This document shows positions 52,101 through 64,000 of a stretch of DNA of 64,000 nt, piece after piece; positions within the stretch are counted from its first letter, which is position 1; each line of letters starts with the position of its first letter. A model generated the notes under the pieces. It was not told where the DNA came from and did not search any database. It saw nothing but the letters and a program-made list of their open reading frames with translations. A program made the position numbers and the translations under genes. The DNA comes from Patagioenas fasciata. Lineage: Eukaryota; Chordata; Aves; Columbiformes; Columbidae. Location of the stretch: positions 46,393,501-46,457,500 of the forward strand of contig NC_092523.1 in the NCBI RefSeq assembly GCF_037038585.1. Direction: 5' to 3'.

Positions 52101-54349
52101 AGGAATTATGCCAAAAATAGCCCTCAAATGCTTTTAGTGATCTATTCCTACAGCAGAGGAGACAGTTTATTTAACCAGCACAACATCCTGAAAGATTCCT
52201 GTAAGGCTTACAGGAGAGTGTAAATCACTACAGCAAAGAGCTTCAAAACTAAGTTTCTGTGTCTTCATTTCTCATCAGTAAACCCATTCATGACAGTGAA
52301 GTGTGCAGAGGAAACAGTTCCTAAGCTATTACAAAGCATAAAGAGCAAACGGCTCCTAGAGTCACTGGAGACTTTTTTTTTTTTTTTAATTCAGTGGATA
52401 AAGGAGATGCTATTCAAGACTGCCCTAACACAGCTCTGTATCCTTCAGTGGTGTGTGACACTTTATTTAATGTGAGAACATGCAATAAATATTACAGCAC
52501 CATACCATTTCTAGAGATCACAGTTCTAAAGTTTCTTATTGCTGCAGCTTGCTTTCTAAAACCTGTCTGGTTGATGTCAAGTCACACACAAGTTTAATTC
52601 CCTCTTCCCCACCCCCTCAGACTTTAACAAGTATTGCTATGATTTTGTTTTCATTAAAAGACTGGATGGTATTTATATGTAGCATTCTCCTTCAGCACAG
52701 GAGGACCCAAAGGTGAAATCACGCAGCATATGACTGTTCACTACAAAATGAGTAATCACTTATGTTGAAAGCTAAAATAAATACAAATAGAAAGGTCAGT
52801 GTTCTAAAGTCTTCATTTAGCAACTTATCTTTTTTTTTTTTCTTTTAAACACAGGTTTTGTAAAAACATTTCAAGCCTCGTGAATGCTTATTTTATTTTC
52901 ATTTTCTTTGGTAAGTCTGAAGTGAAATATCTATCCTTTTAACTTAATGTCTTCGCTGCTTGCCTTTCCCAGTGGCACAGGGGTAATGGTTATACTCCCT
53001 TACGTACCCTGGTTTAACCACACAACTTTTCAAAACAGCTCCGCCACTAAAATGAACTACAGCTCTAGATTTACACTCCCCATCACCGTCACTTACAGTT
53101 ACCAATGAACTATTTCACTTCTAAGCACACACATTTCCGAACAGCTGAACTGCTCCACAGTTCTCTGTGTTATTCTAACTAGCTCCTTCATTTCAATGGC
53201 ATCGCAGTTGAGCTCAGGTCTGAAATGCAATGCTCCACCTAGGGCAAGTGCTTATTTTTACTCATGTAATTACAGAAAAAAAAATAGTTGACAGTGACAT
53301 TTACCAAAATATTTCAGAGCACAAACACAACCTGAGCTAAACACGAGAACTTGTGCCTGGTAGTCTTGTTTCTCCCCTTGGAGTATGACTGATTTGGCAT
53401 ACCTGAATTTAACAAAATTTCCAGATCTCTGCTAGAATTATAGTTGGTAGGAAAAAACTCCTAAATGAGCAGCTGGACTTCTCTACTTATGCCCATGTTA
53501 CTACCTGTCTCTGATGAAAGAATACAGCAGGGCATTCTAGACCATTTCATAGTATTTTGTAAGTGTAAAAGTTTACACTTTGCAGGAAAATTCTGTACTA
53601 ATACAGCTGGAAGTCTGCAAGGAACTGATTTCATTTCTTTCATAGGCAACCATATGGATATCCCAGTTTAGTCCCCCAGTTTAATCTGGATGCTTCTTGC
53701 TCAACTGCATTAGCAAAGCAGGAGCATTGGTCCTTTGCTATTAAAGCTAGAGCAGGAACATTTCTCTGCCTTCCAAAAATCCCACTTATGATTTGGTTAC
53801 TGGTCACGACCCCATTGTTTATTGTATAAATGAATTATAAGAATTACTGGAATTCTTATAAATCCCAAGTAAATAAAGGGGAAAAGAAAAGCCCACCTGT
53901 AATCAGACACCATGTAACTGGATGTTAATGGACTGTTCAGTGCCCTACTGGGATATGTTAGAGAAATGTTATAGCATAATACTCAATTTCAAGAGGCCAT
54001 CAGACATTTTTAAATGAATAAATTCTATTTATATAATTACAGTAATGAGTACAGTTCATACTTTATGCACAGGAAGTAAAAAAAACACACTGGAATTTAT
54101 GTAAATATTACTGATGTGTACACTATGAAAAATCAATTCATGTTAATTAAAAAACACCTTAATTTTAAAAGTTTACCAGAAACAGTTACACAGAGCGTTG
54201 CAATCTTTGAAAGGAGAACAGAAGTTGTTTACGAAGGTCCGAGAGTCATTGATATCCAGCTGCTTTGGAGCTGGGCTGCAGACTGAACACGTACTAAAAG
54301 CAGGGCTGAAATCCCCTCTCGGTTGATGGCAGGAGTGGCCATGTTGCCA
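46117..54349. other. Intergenic DNA between RBM46 promoter region and LRAT
   Basis: No supported exon on either strand. Holds the A/C tract at 50.75 kb and short A/T runs. Frames are short and motif-free. Confidence 0.6.
50748..50842. repeat. A/C-rich tract ending in a CA microsatellite
   Basis: AAACAAACCAAACC-type units followed by CATACACACACACACATACAC on the plus strand (about ten CA-like dinucleotide steps). Intergenic. Confidence 0.85.
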
Positions 54350-54411
54350 TTTTCTATGGGCCTGGAATTTCACCCCAGTCTTTTCTATGGGCCTGGAATT
54401 TCACCCCAGTC
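54350..54411. repeat. Perfect 31 bp tandem duplication
   Basis: Positions 54350-54380 and 54381-54411 are identical over 31 bases, containing CTATGGGCCTGGAATTTCAC in each copy. No divergence between copies is visible. Confidence 0.95.
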
Positions 54412-55611
54412 TTTACATTCTTTGTCGGTTACACTGGAGCAGCCAAATAGAGTCAGTTTGCGAACCCAGTCTTCAAGCAGTTGTAAGGTCTAGGGGAAGG
54501 TGAAGGGGGTTTATAGCACAGTTAAAATTAGTCTCTCTAAAAATGGGGAAAAAGTGGCCACTTCACTAGCAGAGTTGATGAGACAGGATACTGAACACCA
54601 CTCACAGAAAGAAGCAAATCTAAGGTTTAATCCTTGGTGAAGACACCACGGTATTCACCTTTGACTAGAAAGAAAGGCAAGCATAGTGCATGAACGTGTA
54701 AGTGCATGTATCGCATGCAAGGCATTCCAGGAATTGAACAATTTCTCTACATACATCAAGACATAATAGCAAAGCAAATAATAGCCAAGCTTTCTAGCAC
54801 TCAATCAATTGGCTAGATGAACTAGATTTCAAATCCAACTTTACACATTCTTGATAAACAGAAAGGCCTCAGCTTTGAAGATGAATCATTTTTAGCACCA
54901 ACTGTTGGCTTGCAAGTGAATTCACAAGAGATGAGCATAGAAAGACAGGTCGTCTTTCACTGAGAGACATCTTGTTTTAAGGCAATATCCTAAATGACAA
55001 TACAGTCACTACGTAAACTGCTCCAATGATCCCTGAAGTTTTATGGCACCCACACTGGGTCCCATTGCAGAGACACTAGCGTCTGTCCTCCTCCCTGCCA
55101 TGTTGTCAGGGTTTAAGGCAAGGCAGTAATAAAGGCACTGGAATGCCGGAAGTTTCTGATATTTCTGTGTGACGAGATGTCATAAAGTAAGCTATTTTCT
55201 CCTGTTTCCCCTAAAATCCTCTGTAGGCATTTATATTAGCTATACTGACCTCTATCACTAGCAAGGAGAATGCTGAGGAATCGCTGTCTTTCCTTATCAC
55301 GAACCAGATTTAAAAGTTGTTCAATACATTAGCAAGCATTTATGCAATTAATAAAACGAGAGATTTGTGCTGTTTTCCCAGAAGGGAAGTGACTGTAGCC
55401 AATCCAAACAGATGTGCTCCTGCAGCACACAGCACCCAACCTAGGGTTGTTTTTTCTTCTTTGCTATCAAGAAGAATAAGTTTACTTCTCTTTCCACTAA
55501 AGAATACTCCAAGAATGGAGACAGTAACTTCTGAATATACATTATCTGTATCAAAGGAAAATGGAAGTAGTTTGCTTTCGATATCTATCACTTTGTGGAA
55601 CTCCATCCATT

Positions 55612-55951
55612 TTTATTAATAGTCATGGCACCAGGTTATGCAGCTAAGAAATTGAAGAACATTACCAGAATCACTTACAGCTGAAGGCAGGGAGCAGAAC
55701 TGTAAATAATGAAAAAATACGGTTGTGATAAAGTGTGTTAAAATGTACCAGCTGAGATTTTCAGGAAATCTATTATTTGGCTTACACAGTAAGCTATGCC
55801 TTGTGCACTGTGTTCTAGACAAAGTTGTATTTAAAAATTGCACACAAGGTTAAGAAACTTTATGTGACACCGATGAGTAATCTGTGCTTTCATAAATACA
55901 GTAGTATACATCCTATATACAGACGCTGGTTGTGAGCCTCCAGGAAGGCTG
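55612..55951 (-). other. LRAT: LRAT 3' untranslated region, proximal part
   Basis: Follows the LRAT stop. The first minus-strand AATAAA is at 55617-55612, about 335 bases downstream. Mammalian LRAT mRNAs have a longer 3' UTR, so this may be only an early poly(A) site and the UTR may continue to lower coordinates. Confidence 0.4.
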
Positions 55952-56104
55952 TTAGCCAGCCATCCACAGAAAAAAGGGAATAAGGATAGTTGGGAGTGTG
56001 GTGGAGGGTGCCAAACCCAGGCAAACTATTGATGCTAATCCCACAAGCACTGAAGCAAGAACACTCCTCTGGTCTCGAATAATCATCTTCACAGTCTCAC
56101 AGAA
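55952..56104 (-). CDS. LRAT: LRAT coding exon 2 (residues 182-231, membrane anchor)
   Basis: 153 nt including the TAG/TAA-class stop at 55954-55952. The acceptor is preceded on the minus strand by a long pyrimidine run (56140-56107) ending CTCCAG. The peptide begins FCETVK, continues [11 protein letters not shown] and ends FFLWMAG, closely matching the conserved LRAT C-terminus that anchors the enzyme in the ER membrane. Confidence 0.96.
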   Translation of the reverse strand, partial: FCETVKMIIRDQRSVLASVLVGLASIVCLGLAPSTTLPTILIPFFLWMAG

Positions 56105-57206
56105 CTGGAGAGAGAAAAAAAAAAAAAAAAGAGAGAGATCAAGGTTAAAGAGAAAAGCTTTAACCGGACCCGCTCTCTCCTTTACAGACCAGAAGCTACT
56201 CGCCCAGCTTTCACACGGGGTCTCTGGAGCGCAGAGCGTGTCTGGCACTGCCTCACCACCTGAGGGGTAGCCCCAGCACTGCCTGCGGCTCCGGCTTAAC
56301 GAGGAGCTTCCATGCACTTTAAGAGCGTGTTAATTGTTTTAGGAATTCAGCCCCACTTCCCCCAACACCTGAAGCCAACAGGGGCCCGGCTACCCGCCGT
56401 TCCGAGCAGCTCCGCGCCTGCGGCAGTGCCCGCTGCGGGGAGAACGCCCGCCAGCTCCAGCCGGGGGTGGCGGGCGGTACCGAGCAGCAGCTCCCGAGGC
56501 CCGTGGCGGCGGCTGACCCGCTTCCGCGGAGCGGAGTTCCAGCGGGGCCACCGCCAGCGGGAAGGGCAGCACCGCGCCGGCCGCCGCCTCTCCCGGCAGC
56601 TGCGCGCAGTCCCGGCGGAGCGGGTCCCCGCGGGGCTGCCCAGCGCCGACGGCCGGGCCGTACCTTGTCGGTCTGGAAGCTGACCGGGGCTCCGTATCGG
56701 CAGTAGGTGACGAAGTGCTCGCAATTGTTCCAGAGCAGGCTGTAGGCAGTGGCGCCCACCAGCTTCTCCGCCCGGCGGGCCGCTTCCTCGCTGCTCAGCA
56801 CCTGGTCCTCGAAGAGCCGGTCCATGTGGTTGACCAGGATGCTGCCGCCGTAGGCGAAGTCCTCTACCGTGTCCACGCGGATGCTGGCAGTTTTGGTGAT
56901 GACACCCAGGATGAGCCGCTTGTTGGTCACCACCTGCTGTATCTGCCGGCGGTCCCCGGTGAAGGCGGGCAGGATGTCTGGCATCAGGTGGGCGACGCGA
57001 TTCTCGCCCAAGTAGATACCGAAGTGGATGAAGAGGGTGCGGGGCACCTCCAGCAGGTCGCCCCGCTTGAAGCAGCTGGTGTCGTAGTAGCCAGGGGCCG
57101 CCGGCGGCGGTTCCGCGCCGGAGCCCGCGGGCAGGGGCCGAACGTTGACGAGGAGCATCAGCTTCTCCAGCAGCAGCGAGGCCGCCTGCGGAACCGGGTT
57201 CTTCAT
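55952..57206 (-). CDS. LRAT: LRAT, lecithin retinol acyltransferase (complete, two coding exons)
   Basis: LRAT transfers an acyl chain from the sn-1 position of phosphatidylcholine to all-trans-retinol, making retinyl esters at the ER membrane for vitamin A storage and the visual cycle. Exons 57206-56664 and 56104-55952 join at phase 0 to give 231 codons; the human enzyme has 230. Family residues are intact: His61 in HFGIYLG (human His60), His73 in NRVAHLMPD, and the nucleophile Cys162 in [13 protein letters not shown] (human Cys161). The N-terminal MKNP and hydrophobic [11 protein letters not shown] segment (about 10-20) and the C-terminal hydrophobic anchor (about 195-230, ending PFFLWMAG) match the tail-anchored topology. 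A proline/alanine-rich linker (about 27-39) differs from the human sequence as I remember it. ATG has A at -3. The CpG-island promoter lies over exon 1. Confidence 0.96.
56105..56663 (-). other. LRAT: LRAT intron (559 bp)
   Basis: Short GT-AG intron, very GC-rich on its exon 1 side and with a long (T)n/CT tract next to the acceptor. The coding-strand frame stays open for over 100 codons past the donor, but the peptide is low-complexity arginine/alanine/glycine sequence without similarity to the family. Confidence 0.9.
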
Positions 57207-57660
57207 GGTCGGCGGGGGGAGCCCTCGCTGTCACCGAGCAACCCCCACAGCCCGGCCCCGCTTTTCTAGGCTACCGGGCGGGGCGGGGCGGGCACCCGGG
57301 CCAGCCCACCGGGCGAGCGGCGAACGCCCGCCCCGAGAATCGGCCGGGCTTTATTGGGGACCGCGGCGGGTGCACGGAGCCGACCCTGGCCCCCAGCATG
57401 GAGCGGTGCCCGCAACCCGGACCCTGGAGCCGAGTGCCACCCGCAGATCTCCCCCGCCACCCCCCAAATAGCACAGCGGAGGGCACCCGGGGCTGCAGCA
57501 GCAGCTTCGTTCACCTTCCCCCGCCGATGGGACCTCAGGGGGTCTGGGCGCCCGTCCCCGCAGGCGCCCTGGTGCCCCGCCAATGGGGCCGGCGGCGTCC
57601 GGCTCGGTGGCGGGAGAGGGGAGCGGAGCGGTGGCCCAGGAGCGCGCCTTTCTTCCTCGG
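56360..57660. promoter_or_regulatory. LRAT: CpG island over LRAT exon 1 and promoter
   Basis: Dense CpG and over 65% GC by eye from the LRAT intron through about 450 bp upstream of the ATG. On the minus strand a CCAATAAAG element around 57357-57349 could serve as a combined CCAAT/TATA-like box for a start near 57320, and a further CCAAT (plus orientation) lies near 57581. The island is direct observation; the start-site assignment is inference. Confidence 0.65.
56664..57206 (-). CDS. LRAT: LRAT coding exon 1 (residues 1-181)
   Basis: 543 nt, ATG at 57206-57204, ending in Gln-Thr-Asp-Lys before a GTACGG donor at 56663. It encodes the whole catalytic domain (NlpC/P60-type thiol acyltransferase fold), including both histidines and the catalytic cysteine. 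GC content is very high, which is why long spurious frames run antisense and in the +1 frame over the same DNA. Confidence 0.96.
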
Positions 57661-57959
57661 AAGAAAACAGGTCTCCAAGGGAGAGAGGGAAGTCACATTT
57701 TTAAATTAACTCTCCCGAAAGGTCCGCCAGCTAAGAAAGAGTGGGAAAATGGGGAGAGGCATTCCCGTGCATTTTGGTCCATGCTAATCCATTATGTAAA
57801 TGGCCAAATGTTGGCAACAGAGCCCACAAAAGAGCAGCAGTCAGGCCAACAAAGCCTCCCCGTCTGAGGCTAGTAAGTTTCAGTAGCCGAGCAAATTCCT
57901 GCCCCCTCAGGACTGCGGGATGATGGATGGGGCAGACATTAATCTTAACTAGAAGATGA

Positions 57960-58180
57960 CAGGGCCCGGAGAGTGGCAGGGGAGGGGGCGCCTGCCCGCC
58001 ACCCTCACTCCCCGCCGCCGTGGCTGGAGCCTTTCACCGAGTCTCCGCCACCGCCGCCTCGCCTCGACCCGCTGCCATTGACTTTTGTTCGTGCTCCAGC
58101 CCTGTCGCTCCGGCTGCAGGGGGAAGCTTTCGCCTCTGTGAGAAACTCTACGCGGGCGGCGGGGGGAAAGCAAGAGAAAT
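57960..58180. promoter_or_regulatory. Second CpG-rich block upstream of LRAT
   Basis: A second cluster of CCGCC/CCACCGCC-type sequence separated from the LRAT island by about 300 bp of ordinary composition. It could be an upstream LRAT promoter or first untranslated exon, or the start of a divergent transcript. No clear core promoter element was seen. Confidence 0.35.
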
Positions 58181-61100
58181 GCTGGAGAAGTAGGTTGTTA
58201 GAGCATCTTCCCCCAAGCCCAGGCTCTACAGCTGCCAGCGTGACTGATCTGTCTTCTTGAAGGTTAGGGACACTCGGGCAAACACCGCAAGGTATAGACG
58301 ATGCCAAGTACAAAGAAGGGAAGGCAAAAAGAGGAGCGCTAGTGTGTAACAGCTTGGCGCCTCTCCACAGGCAAACCGTGCTGAAACACTAAGTTATTTT
58401 TTCCCTCCTCAGTCACTTTAAGCCTGAGAGCCTGTGGATCAAGAATAAGATTGCTAGACCACCCTCAAGCTGTAGAACCCCTTTAGTCACACCAACAAAC
58501 GAGAGAAAAGGTTCACCATCCCTTTTTTTTCCATCAAGGAACAGCTCTGGTATTAATAAAAAGGCAAAGGGGGGTGTGAAAGACCCCACAGGTGAGAGCC
58601 TGCTACCACCACAGACACTGAACCAAGGTTCAGGCAGGATCTTGTGCACAGGAAAGATAAGGCTTATCAATGACTCAAAGTAAGTTTTCCACATCTCAGT
58701 GAAGCAAGTATTTCAGGGGAGCTGGTTACCTTACTGCTTCCCAACAAGAAAAGATGGCTAGTGATGCCCTCCTGTTTCTGCTCGGAGCAGAGAGAGCAGC
58801 TTCATGGGGAACTGAATATTATTGTCACCTTGCTTCATCTGCAAAGAGAGATGCCCACAGTAACCTCTTGTTTGGTCACTGATTACAGGCCAGAGCCCCA
58901 AGACTTCTTACCAGAGTGATCAGGCACTTGGCATTTTCTCTGGAGAATCTTAGACAAATTTTTACACAACAGAGGCTTAGCCCTCTTGAGCCCCCACTTC
59001 AAATCGCATCACTTACAAAAGAGAAAATACCCTGTAGATGTGGATCATGATGCTGGTAGGAGCCCTGTGGATTAGCCACCAGCCACACATAATTATGTAA
59101 TTAAACCAGCATCTTTTCAACCCCAGATGTTTAAATATATTTGGAAAGTTTGAAGCTTTTGCTTATGCTTACTAGTAAATAAAAACAGGGCAAGGGGGAA
59201 ACTTTTCCTCATTTTAAACTAGTGAATTATTTTTAAAAGGACAGGGGGGAAAGATTAAAACCCCTCACTGTGATAAATGGTCTCACCCGTCTGGCGATGG
59301 TCACAGCAGCAGTGGGAACACCGTGCCACAGCCAGAAGAGTAAAGACTCCACAGAAAGTCCTAGCACAGAAAGGTTCCTGTCACCCTCCTGTGAGGATAA
59401 GCAGGAGGCTGACATCCAAAGACCCCCCTGCCCCCATTCTTCCTGACAAGAGAATGTCTGGATGATCTTTGTTGAAATAGGTTAGAGATGCTTTCATCCC
59501 ACCTTTGATTTCTCTCCCCTGCCCAACAGAAGGTAGAGGAATTCAGCCGAACTCCCTGGCAGAAACAGACATTTCCCAATGGGATCTTTTACTTTAAGGC
59601 ATCCTTTGTTTGCTTTCTTAATGCCAGTTACCTTTAATCCCAAAATCACCAGGGTCCATTTCAAGTGAATCCAGAAAGGAAACCAAGATGAAACCAAAGA
59701 AGAACTGCCACAAGGAGGAGACTCAAAGTCTTACGGCATGGGAGGGTTTCAAAGAAGTAAGGTGAGAGGTGAGGCATTTCGGCAGTTCAATTTCCACATA
59801 CCTGAGGCACTAAGGAGTCTCCTCTTTCGCCTCTCTCACAACCACTCACTCACTCTCAGCTCCGGAAACCCCAATGGAACAAGCACAAAAGGCATCACAC
59901 AGCAGACAGGCCTGTGAGACAGCATCACTCCTCCAGCCAACGCACAGACCCAGCGGTAGCAACTGAAACCTGCCCAAGTAATTGCTTTGCGACTGTCCTG
60001 CGCCTTAGTTTGTGCAAAGTGCTTAATACAACGTATCAAAGTCATTTTGGAATGAAATCATCCAGATCCTTGAAGGGCAATCAGCAATCCAACATTTTCT
60101 GCTTTCAGACTTTAAGGGCTGCACTTTCAACCTGCCAAGATACAACACGAAGTTTAAAAGGTATACTTAAAATTGTTTTTCCTCTACTTTGAGGGGGAAA
60201 CCGCCCCCCCCCCCCCATATTTTAGTGGAAAAATGGCTTCATTGGAGATGGCTAAACTGAAAATATACTTTGTGCCTCCGTCTGGCACATCCTTTATCTT
60301 GAGTCACTTCTGTATAACAACTTTTGTACTTTTAATACACAAGTTGCAGTGGGAAAATCACTTTGAAATATTAAACACTGAGAAAGTATTTGTTTGGACT
60401 GTTAGCTGCTATAGAATAATTTTATTAGAAAACCCAGGATTTATTTTTGAGAGTTAGGTAAGACGCAGTGAGAAAGCTGTGAGAGGTAAGAGGATGCAGC
60501 CTTTGTTTTGTAGCGCAGATGAGCCACAGCACAAAAACTTCCCAGGTAAGAGGTATGAGCCAATTTCCATTACACTGAAACTTTTATATTAGATGGAACC
60601 TTATTTTATACACTAAGCATTACTATTTCCATCCTGACCTCACAGCTAACACAGTAGGGAAAAAGCAAGAAAGAAAGGCAATTAGAAGGCTAAGTTCTTG
60701 CCTGTATGAGGAACAGCTCTGCTGTAACAAGCAGGCAAAATGCATTTTTCAACGGACTGAAGTTAAACCGTAACTGACTTCATACATGCTCACCTTCAAG
60801 TACAATTTACATTTTACCAAACCTTCCTCAGTTACTCAATCTCTACCACAGATGAAGAAATAAATGTAGCTTTAACAAGCTTTCAGGTCAGCTGGGGTTG
60901 CTGGAACAAGTAGAGGTTCATGAATTCAAAACATGTTAAGGAGGTTAAACAGAATAAAATCTTTGGATAGGGATTTTTGGAGCCTACACTTCGTGAGAAA
61001 AGTATCTGAAAAGTAATGCCACTTAGTTTTAAGCTGGTGCACTGAAAGAAATGATGGATAGAAAGCATGTTTGTGAAGGATGGTCTCACAGCATCCGAAA

Positions 61101-64000
61101 GGGCAATTCCAGAGATAAAAAAATAACATCTTTGTATTCCCATATCCAATCCATTTGAACACTGTACTGTTGTTTTCAGCAGATTACAAGTTCCATTGTA
61201 GAGCTGTAAATGACTAGCCCTCTAGAAAATAGTATCGCTTACTTTTTCAGTCTTTGTATTTAACAAAGAGTAGGGACAGAAAAGACAAAATCTGAAGGAA
61301 GAAGGGAACCAGCCCAACAATGCACAAAACTGCAGGCGAGTGAAACAACCCCAAAACAAAGAACCTTTGAACTAAGTATCACTCTCTTCCAATAGAAGAA
61401 ACAACATAAATGACTAAAACGAATTGATACTTCATAAATGTTCACTTTTATTCAAAAAATATTGCATACACATTTACAGAGTCACTTAAGCAGTGTATTG
61501 AGTGAACTGCAAGTATTTACTGTAGCCTTTTTATCCTTGTAGGTTTGCTACTGAGGTCTATCACTTTTTCATTTCCTCTCAATACCTTTGTCTGTTTTGC
61601 TAAACTAACAGGCTTTAAAATTACTAACACGAGTTTTATAATGAAGAATGACTTAAACATAATAGAACTAGCACGCCATTTTCCCTTTGAGTTTAATAAG
61701 CTGGATATTTTTTCTGCAATGAATATTAACTAATTTTTTACAACTAGATTGAATCAAGCAGTATACACAGACAGTACTTACACCTGCTAAGACAATAATA
61801 TGCTTAGATGTATAAAGTGTTCACTTACGATACCTTCAAGTCAAACGAACAAAACCACAGAAAAAGTGGGAACAATTCATTGTATCATCCTCATTAGTAA
61901 GCAAGAGGCTAGGAAATTAATAATATGGTAGCACAGACTGAGACTTAGGAACAACTAACAGTTTTGGTGACAATTACAAAATAATTATTTTCAGCATTTT
62001 ATCTTAGTAATGTGTCATTTTGTCAGCACTAAACAATTAATACAATCTCTCCAATATAAAGATTCATTTCTGAATATGAAATGCCTGAACTTGCAGAGTG
62101 ATATTTATATGGCTTTTGCAGAGGAAATACAGACAGTTATTAGGCCAGAATTGCCACTCTCTTCTGTCCTCATCTTCAAATTTATTGCCATGCCAAGATA
62201 TATGACTTAGTAGTCAGTGCTTTCAACTGATGGGTTAATTAGTAAGAGATATTGGAAACTGTAATAATGAAGTATGTCATTAACTGGACAAAGTGCTAGA
62301 AGTTGGGTGGATCACCACCAAAGGTCAGCGTTTACTACCAGTGACTCTATAACATTAACAATTATTACTCTTCTTTATTGCCCAACAGGGAAAACTGTTT
62401 CCCAGTACCAGGCAGTGCTGACTTCATAGCGATGCACAGCAGGTTACCCAGCATCGCTCTGTGCACAGGACGGACAGAGATGAAAGGAGCTCAACTACAT
62501 CAGTCCATTTTTTTTTTTTTCAAATGAAGACTGAGAGAAGGAAAAGGGAGACGGACTGAACAGGAGGTAATTTTCATCTTGGAACAAAGATTATCTTGTC
62601 TTACAATTAAATGTTATGTTGGAATTTGATTAATTCTGTTTTACAGGAAATAAATTAATTTTTCATCCAATGTAGTAACTATACAGGAAATGTTATCAGT
62701 TGCAGACAAAGCTATTAGTCTGGTATTACTCAAAACATTTGCTAATCTCTGCCATATAGTTAAGCCTCTGATAACTGTCACTAATTTCTACTATTTAAAA
62801 AAAAAAAAATCTCACCCAAGAAGCCAGTTCTTGTTTATAACATGTTTTTATATACCACTCAGTGTTAAAAGCCTGTGTATTAAACACCTGTTACTCTATC
62901 AGTGATTTTAAATCAGGAACATTTTTAATCTGGAAATCCAAGAGCATCTGTCCAAGTGCTTTGCCCTGTAAGAAAAAAAAAAAACAACAAACCAACATTA
63001 GGTTTTACGTTTTACTATATAAATATACTACCTTTGTAAATTAAGTTTTAAAAAATAGTTTAATAAGGAATTTTTTTCCTATAATTAGTGTAGGAATTCA
63101 GTATGTTTTTAAAGTTTTATGGTTATTTATCTCTACATATACTCAAGCCTTGGCCTGTAGGTTATCCAAAGTTTTATGTACCTTTTCCATTTATTTGGCT
63201 TTCTCACTTGTGAATCAATGTAATTAAATAAGGAAAACCATACAGTTGAGTTTTCAAGTATCTAACCATGATCAGATTGAATAGTTTCTTCAATTTATTT
63301 GGAATCTAGTGCTAGAAGCAATTTATTTTGGGTTCAGTTCTGCCACCTGATTCATACACAACATGATCTTATTTTGTGAACAGTCTTCTTCACTATGCTG
63401 AGATTATTTGTACATTTAAGCATTTCTCAGCCTGTGTGGCAGAACGGTGCTTTGCTGTAGCAGCAGAATTGCCACATTAAGGGACCTTGTCTTCAGGTTT
63501 AGACATTTCAAATATTTAATACTCAAATTGTAGACTCACAAAAAACATTAGTTTCAGATTCACATAATGTGATCAGCACACAAGATCTCCTATCCCTCTG
63601 TTTTTCTTCTTTCAGATTTATATTAATTTTCAGTATTTTAACTATAGGAGTCATAGGTTAAGATAAAGGAGTTGCTGTACAGTTAATGGTTCCTAAATGT
63701 ACTAGGAAAAACTCAATCAGAATCATCTAGTAAATCTGCATTCTCCAACACATGACAGTCTTTCTGAGAAGTTAATTTTGCTGGTGCATCTAAAAACACA
63801 GGCAGCACACCATAAAGAGCATAACTGATTTGAGGACTCTCTTAATAGCTTCTTGTAAACATATTTTTCACCAAATATTCTAAATTAACTTTCTACCTCC
63901 CCGTGTTGTTTTCAAACCTTAAACCATTAAGCAGATAATTTATATTTTAACAGGAAATTAAAAGGAACTAAAGAGTCAAAATCAAAAGTTTACAGTTCTA
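58181..64000. other. Intergenic DNA upstream of LRAT
   Basis: AT-rich beyond the CpG block, no coding exon, structured RNA or recognisable transposon seen. Distal LRAT regulatory elements could lie here but none can be identified from one sequence. Confidence 0.55.
60204..60216. repeat. C13 homopolymer
   Basis: Run of 13 C bases in otherwise balanced sequence. A similar run of 11 C occurs at 9951-9961. Confidence 0.9.

Noticed and set aside
56347-57234. 295-codon minus-strand frame overlapping LRAT in another frame
   Set aside because: Composition is arginine/proline/alanine-rich and follows from GC bias; the LRAT frame is the one with conserved motifs and splice sites.
56715-57269. 184-codon plus-strand frame antisense to LRAT exon 1
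   Set aside because: Shadow of GC-rich coding DNA; LRAT in the opposite strand fully explains the openness.
1-64000. tRNA, rRNA, CRISPR arrays, endogenous retroviruses
   Set aside because: None seen by eye: no cloverleaf box pairs, no regularly spaced repeats, and no recognisable retroviral coding or LTR structure.

Overview
This is a 64 kb window of vertebrate nuclear DNA, almost certainly from a bird. The genes have short exons, GT-AG introns, long AT-rich intergenic DNA and CpG-island promoters. The only interspersed repeats I can recognise are two old CR1 LINE fragments, the typical avian LINE, and one small hAT-type element. Two protein-coding genes can be supported, both on the minus strand. 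LRAT (lecithin retinol acyltransferase) lies at about 56-57.2 kb and RBM46 (germ-cell RNA-binding protein) at about 31.9-39.4 kb, with a likely promoter at 42.4 kb. The order LRAT then RBM46 on one strand matches the neighbourhood I recall from human chromosome 4q32. I cannot name the species.

Layout. 1-25 kb: gene-poor DNA downstream of RBM46, holding a CR1 relic at 10.35-11.08 kb (minus), a CR1 3' end at 16.54 kb (plus) and a 176 bp hAT-like foldback element with an 8 bp target duplication at 19.39 kb. 25.0-25.6 kb: a candidate minus-strand terminal exon of uncertain ownership. 31.9-39.4 kb: three coding exons of RBM46, encoding residues 1-467 with all three RRMs and the C-terminal double-stranded-RNA-binding-like domain. 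The canonical last exon (about 66 residues in the human protein) was not found by eye. 42.15-42.79 kb: a CpG island with two CCAAT boxes and a TTTTAAA box, probably a bidirectional promoter. A good plus-strand poly(A) signal at 46.08 kb suggests an unannotated non-coding transcript leaving that island. 46-55 kb: intergenic DNA with a perfect 31 bp tandem duplication at 54.35 kb. 55.95-57.21 kb: the complete two-exon LRAT coding region (231 codons) with a CpG island over exon 1. 57.7-64 kb: a second CpG-rich block at 57.96-58.18 kb, then ordinary intergenic DNA.

The two genes are neighbours, not parts of one pathway. LRAT esterifies retinol at the ER membrane. RBM46 is a germline post-transcriptional regulator. 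No rRNA, tRNA, CRISPR array, endogenous retrovirus or novel multi-gene system was seen. The points most worth following up are the 3' structure of RBM46, the possible divergent transcript from its promoter, and the foldback hAT element.
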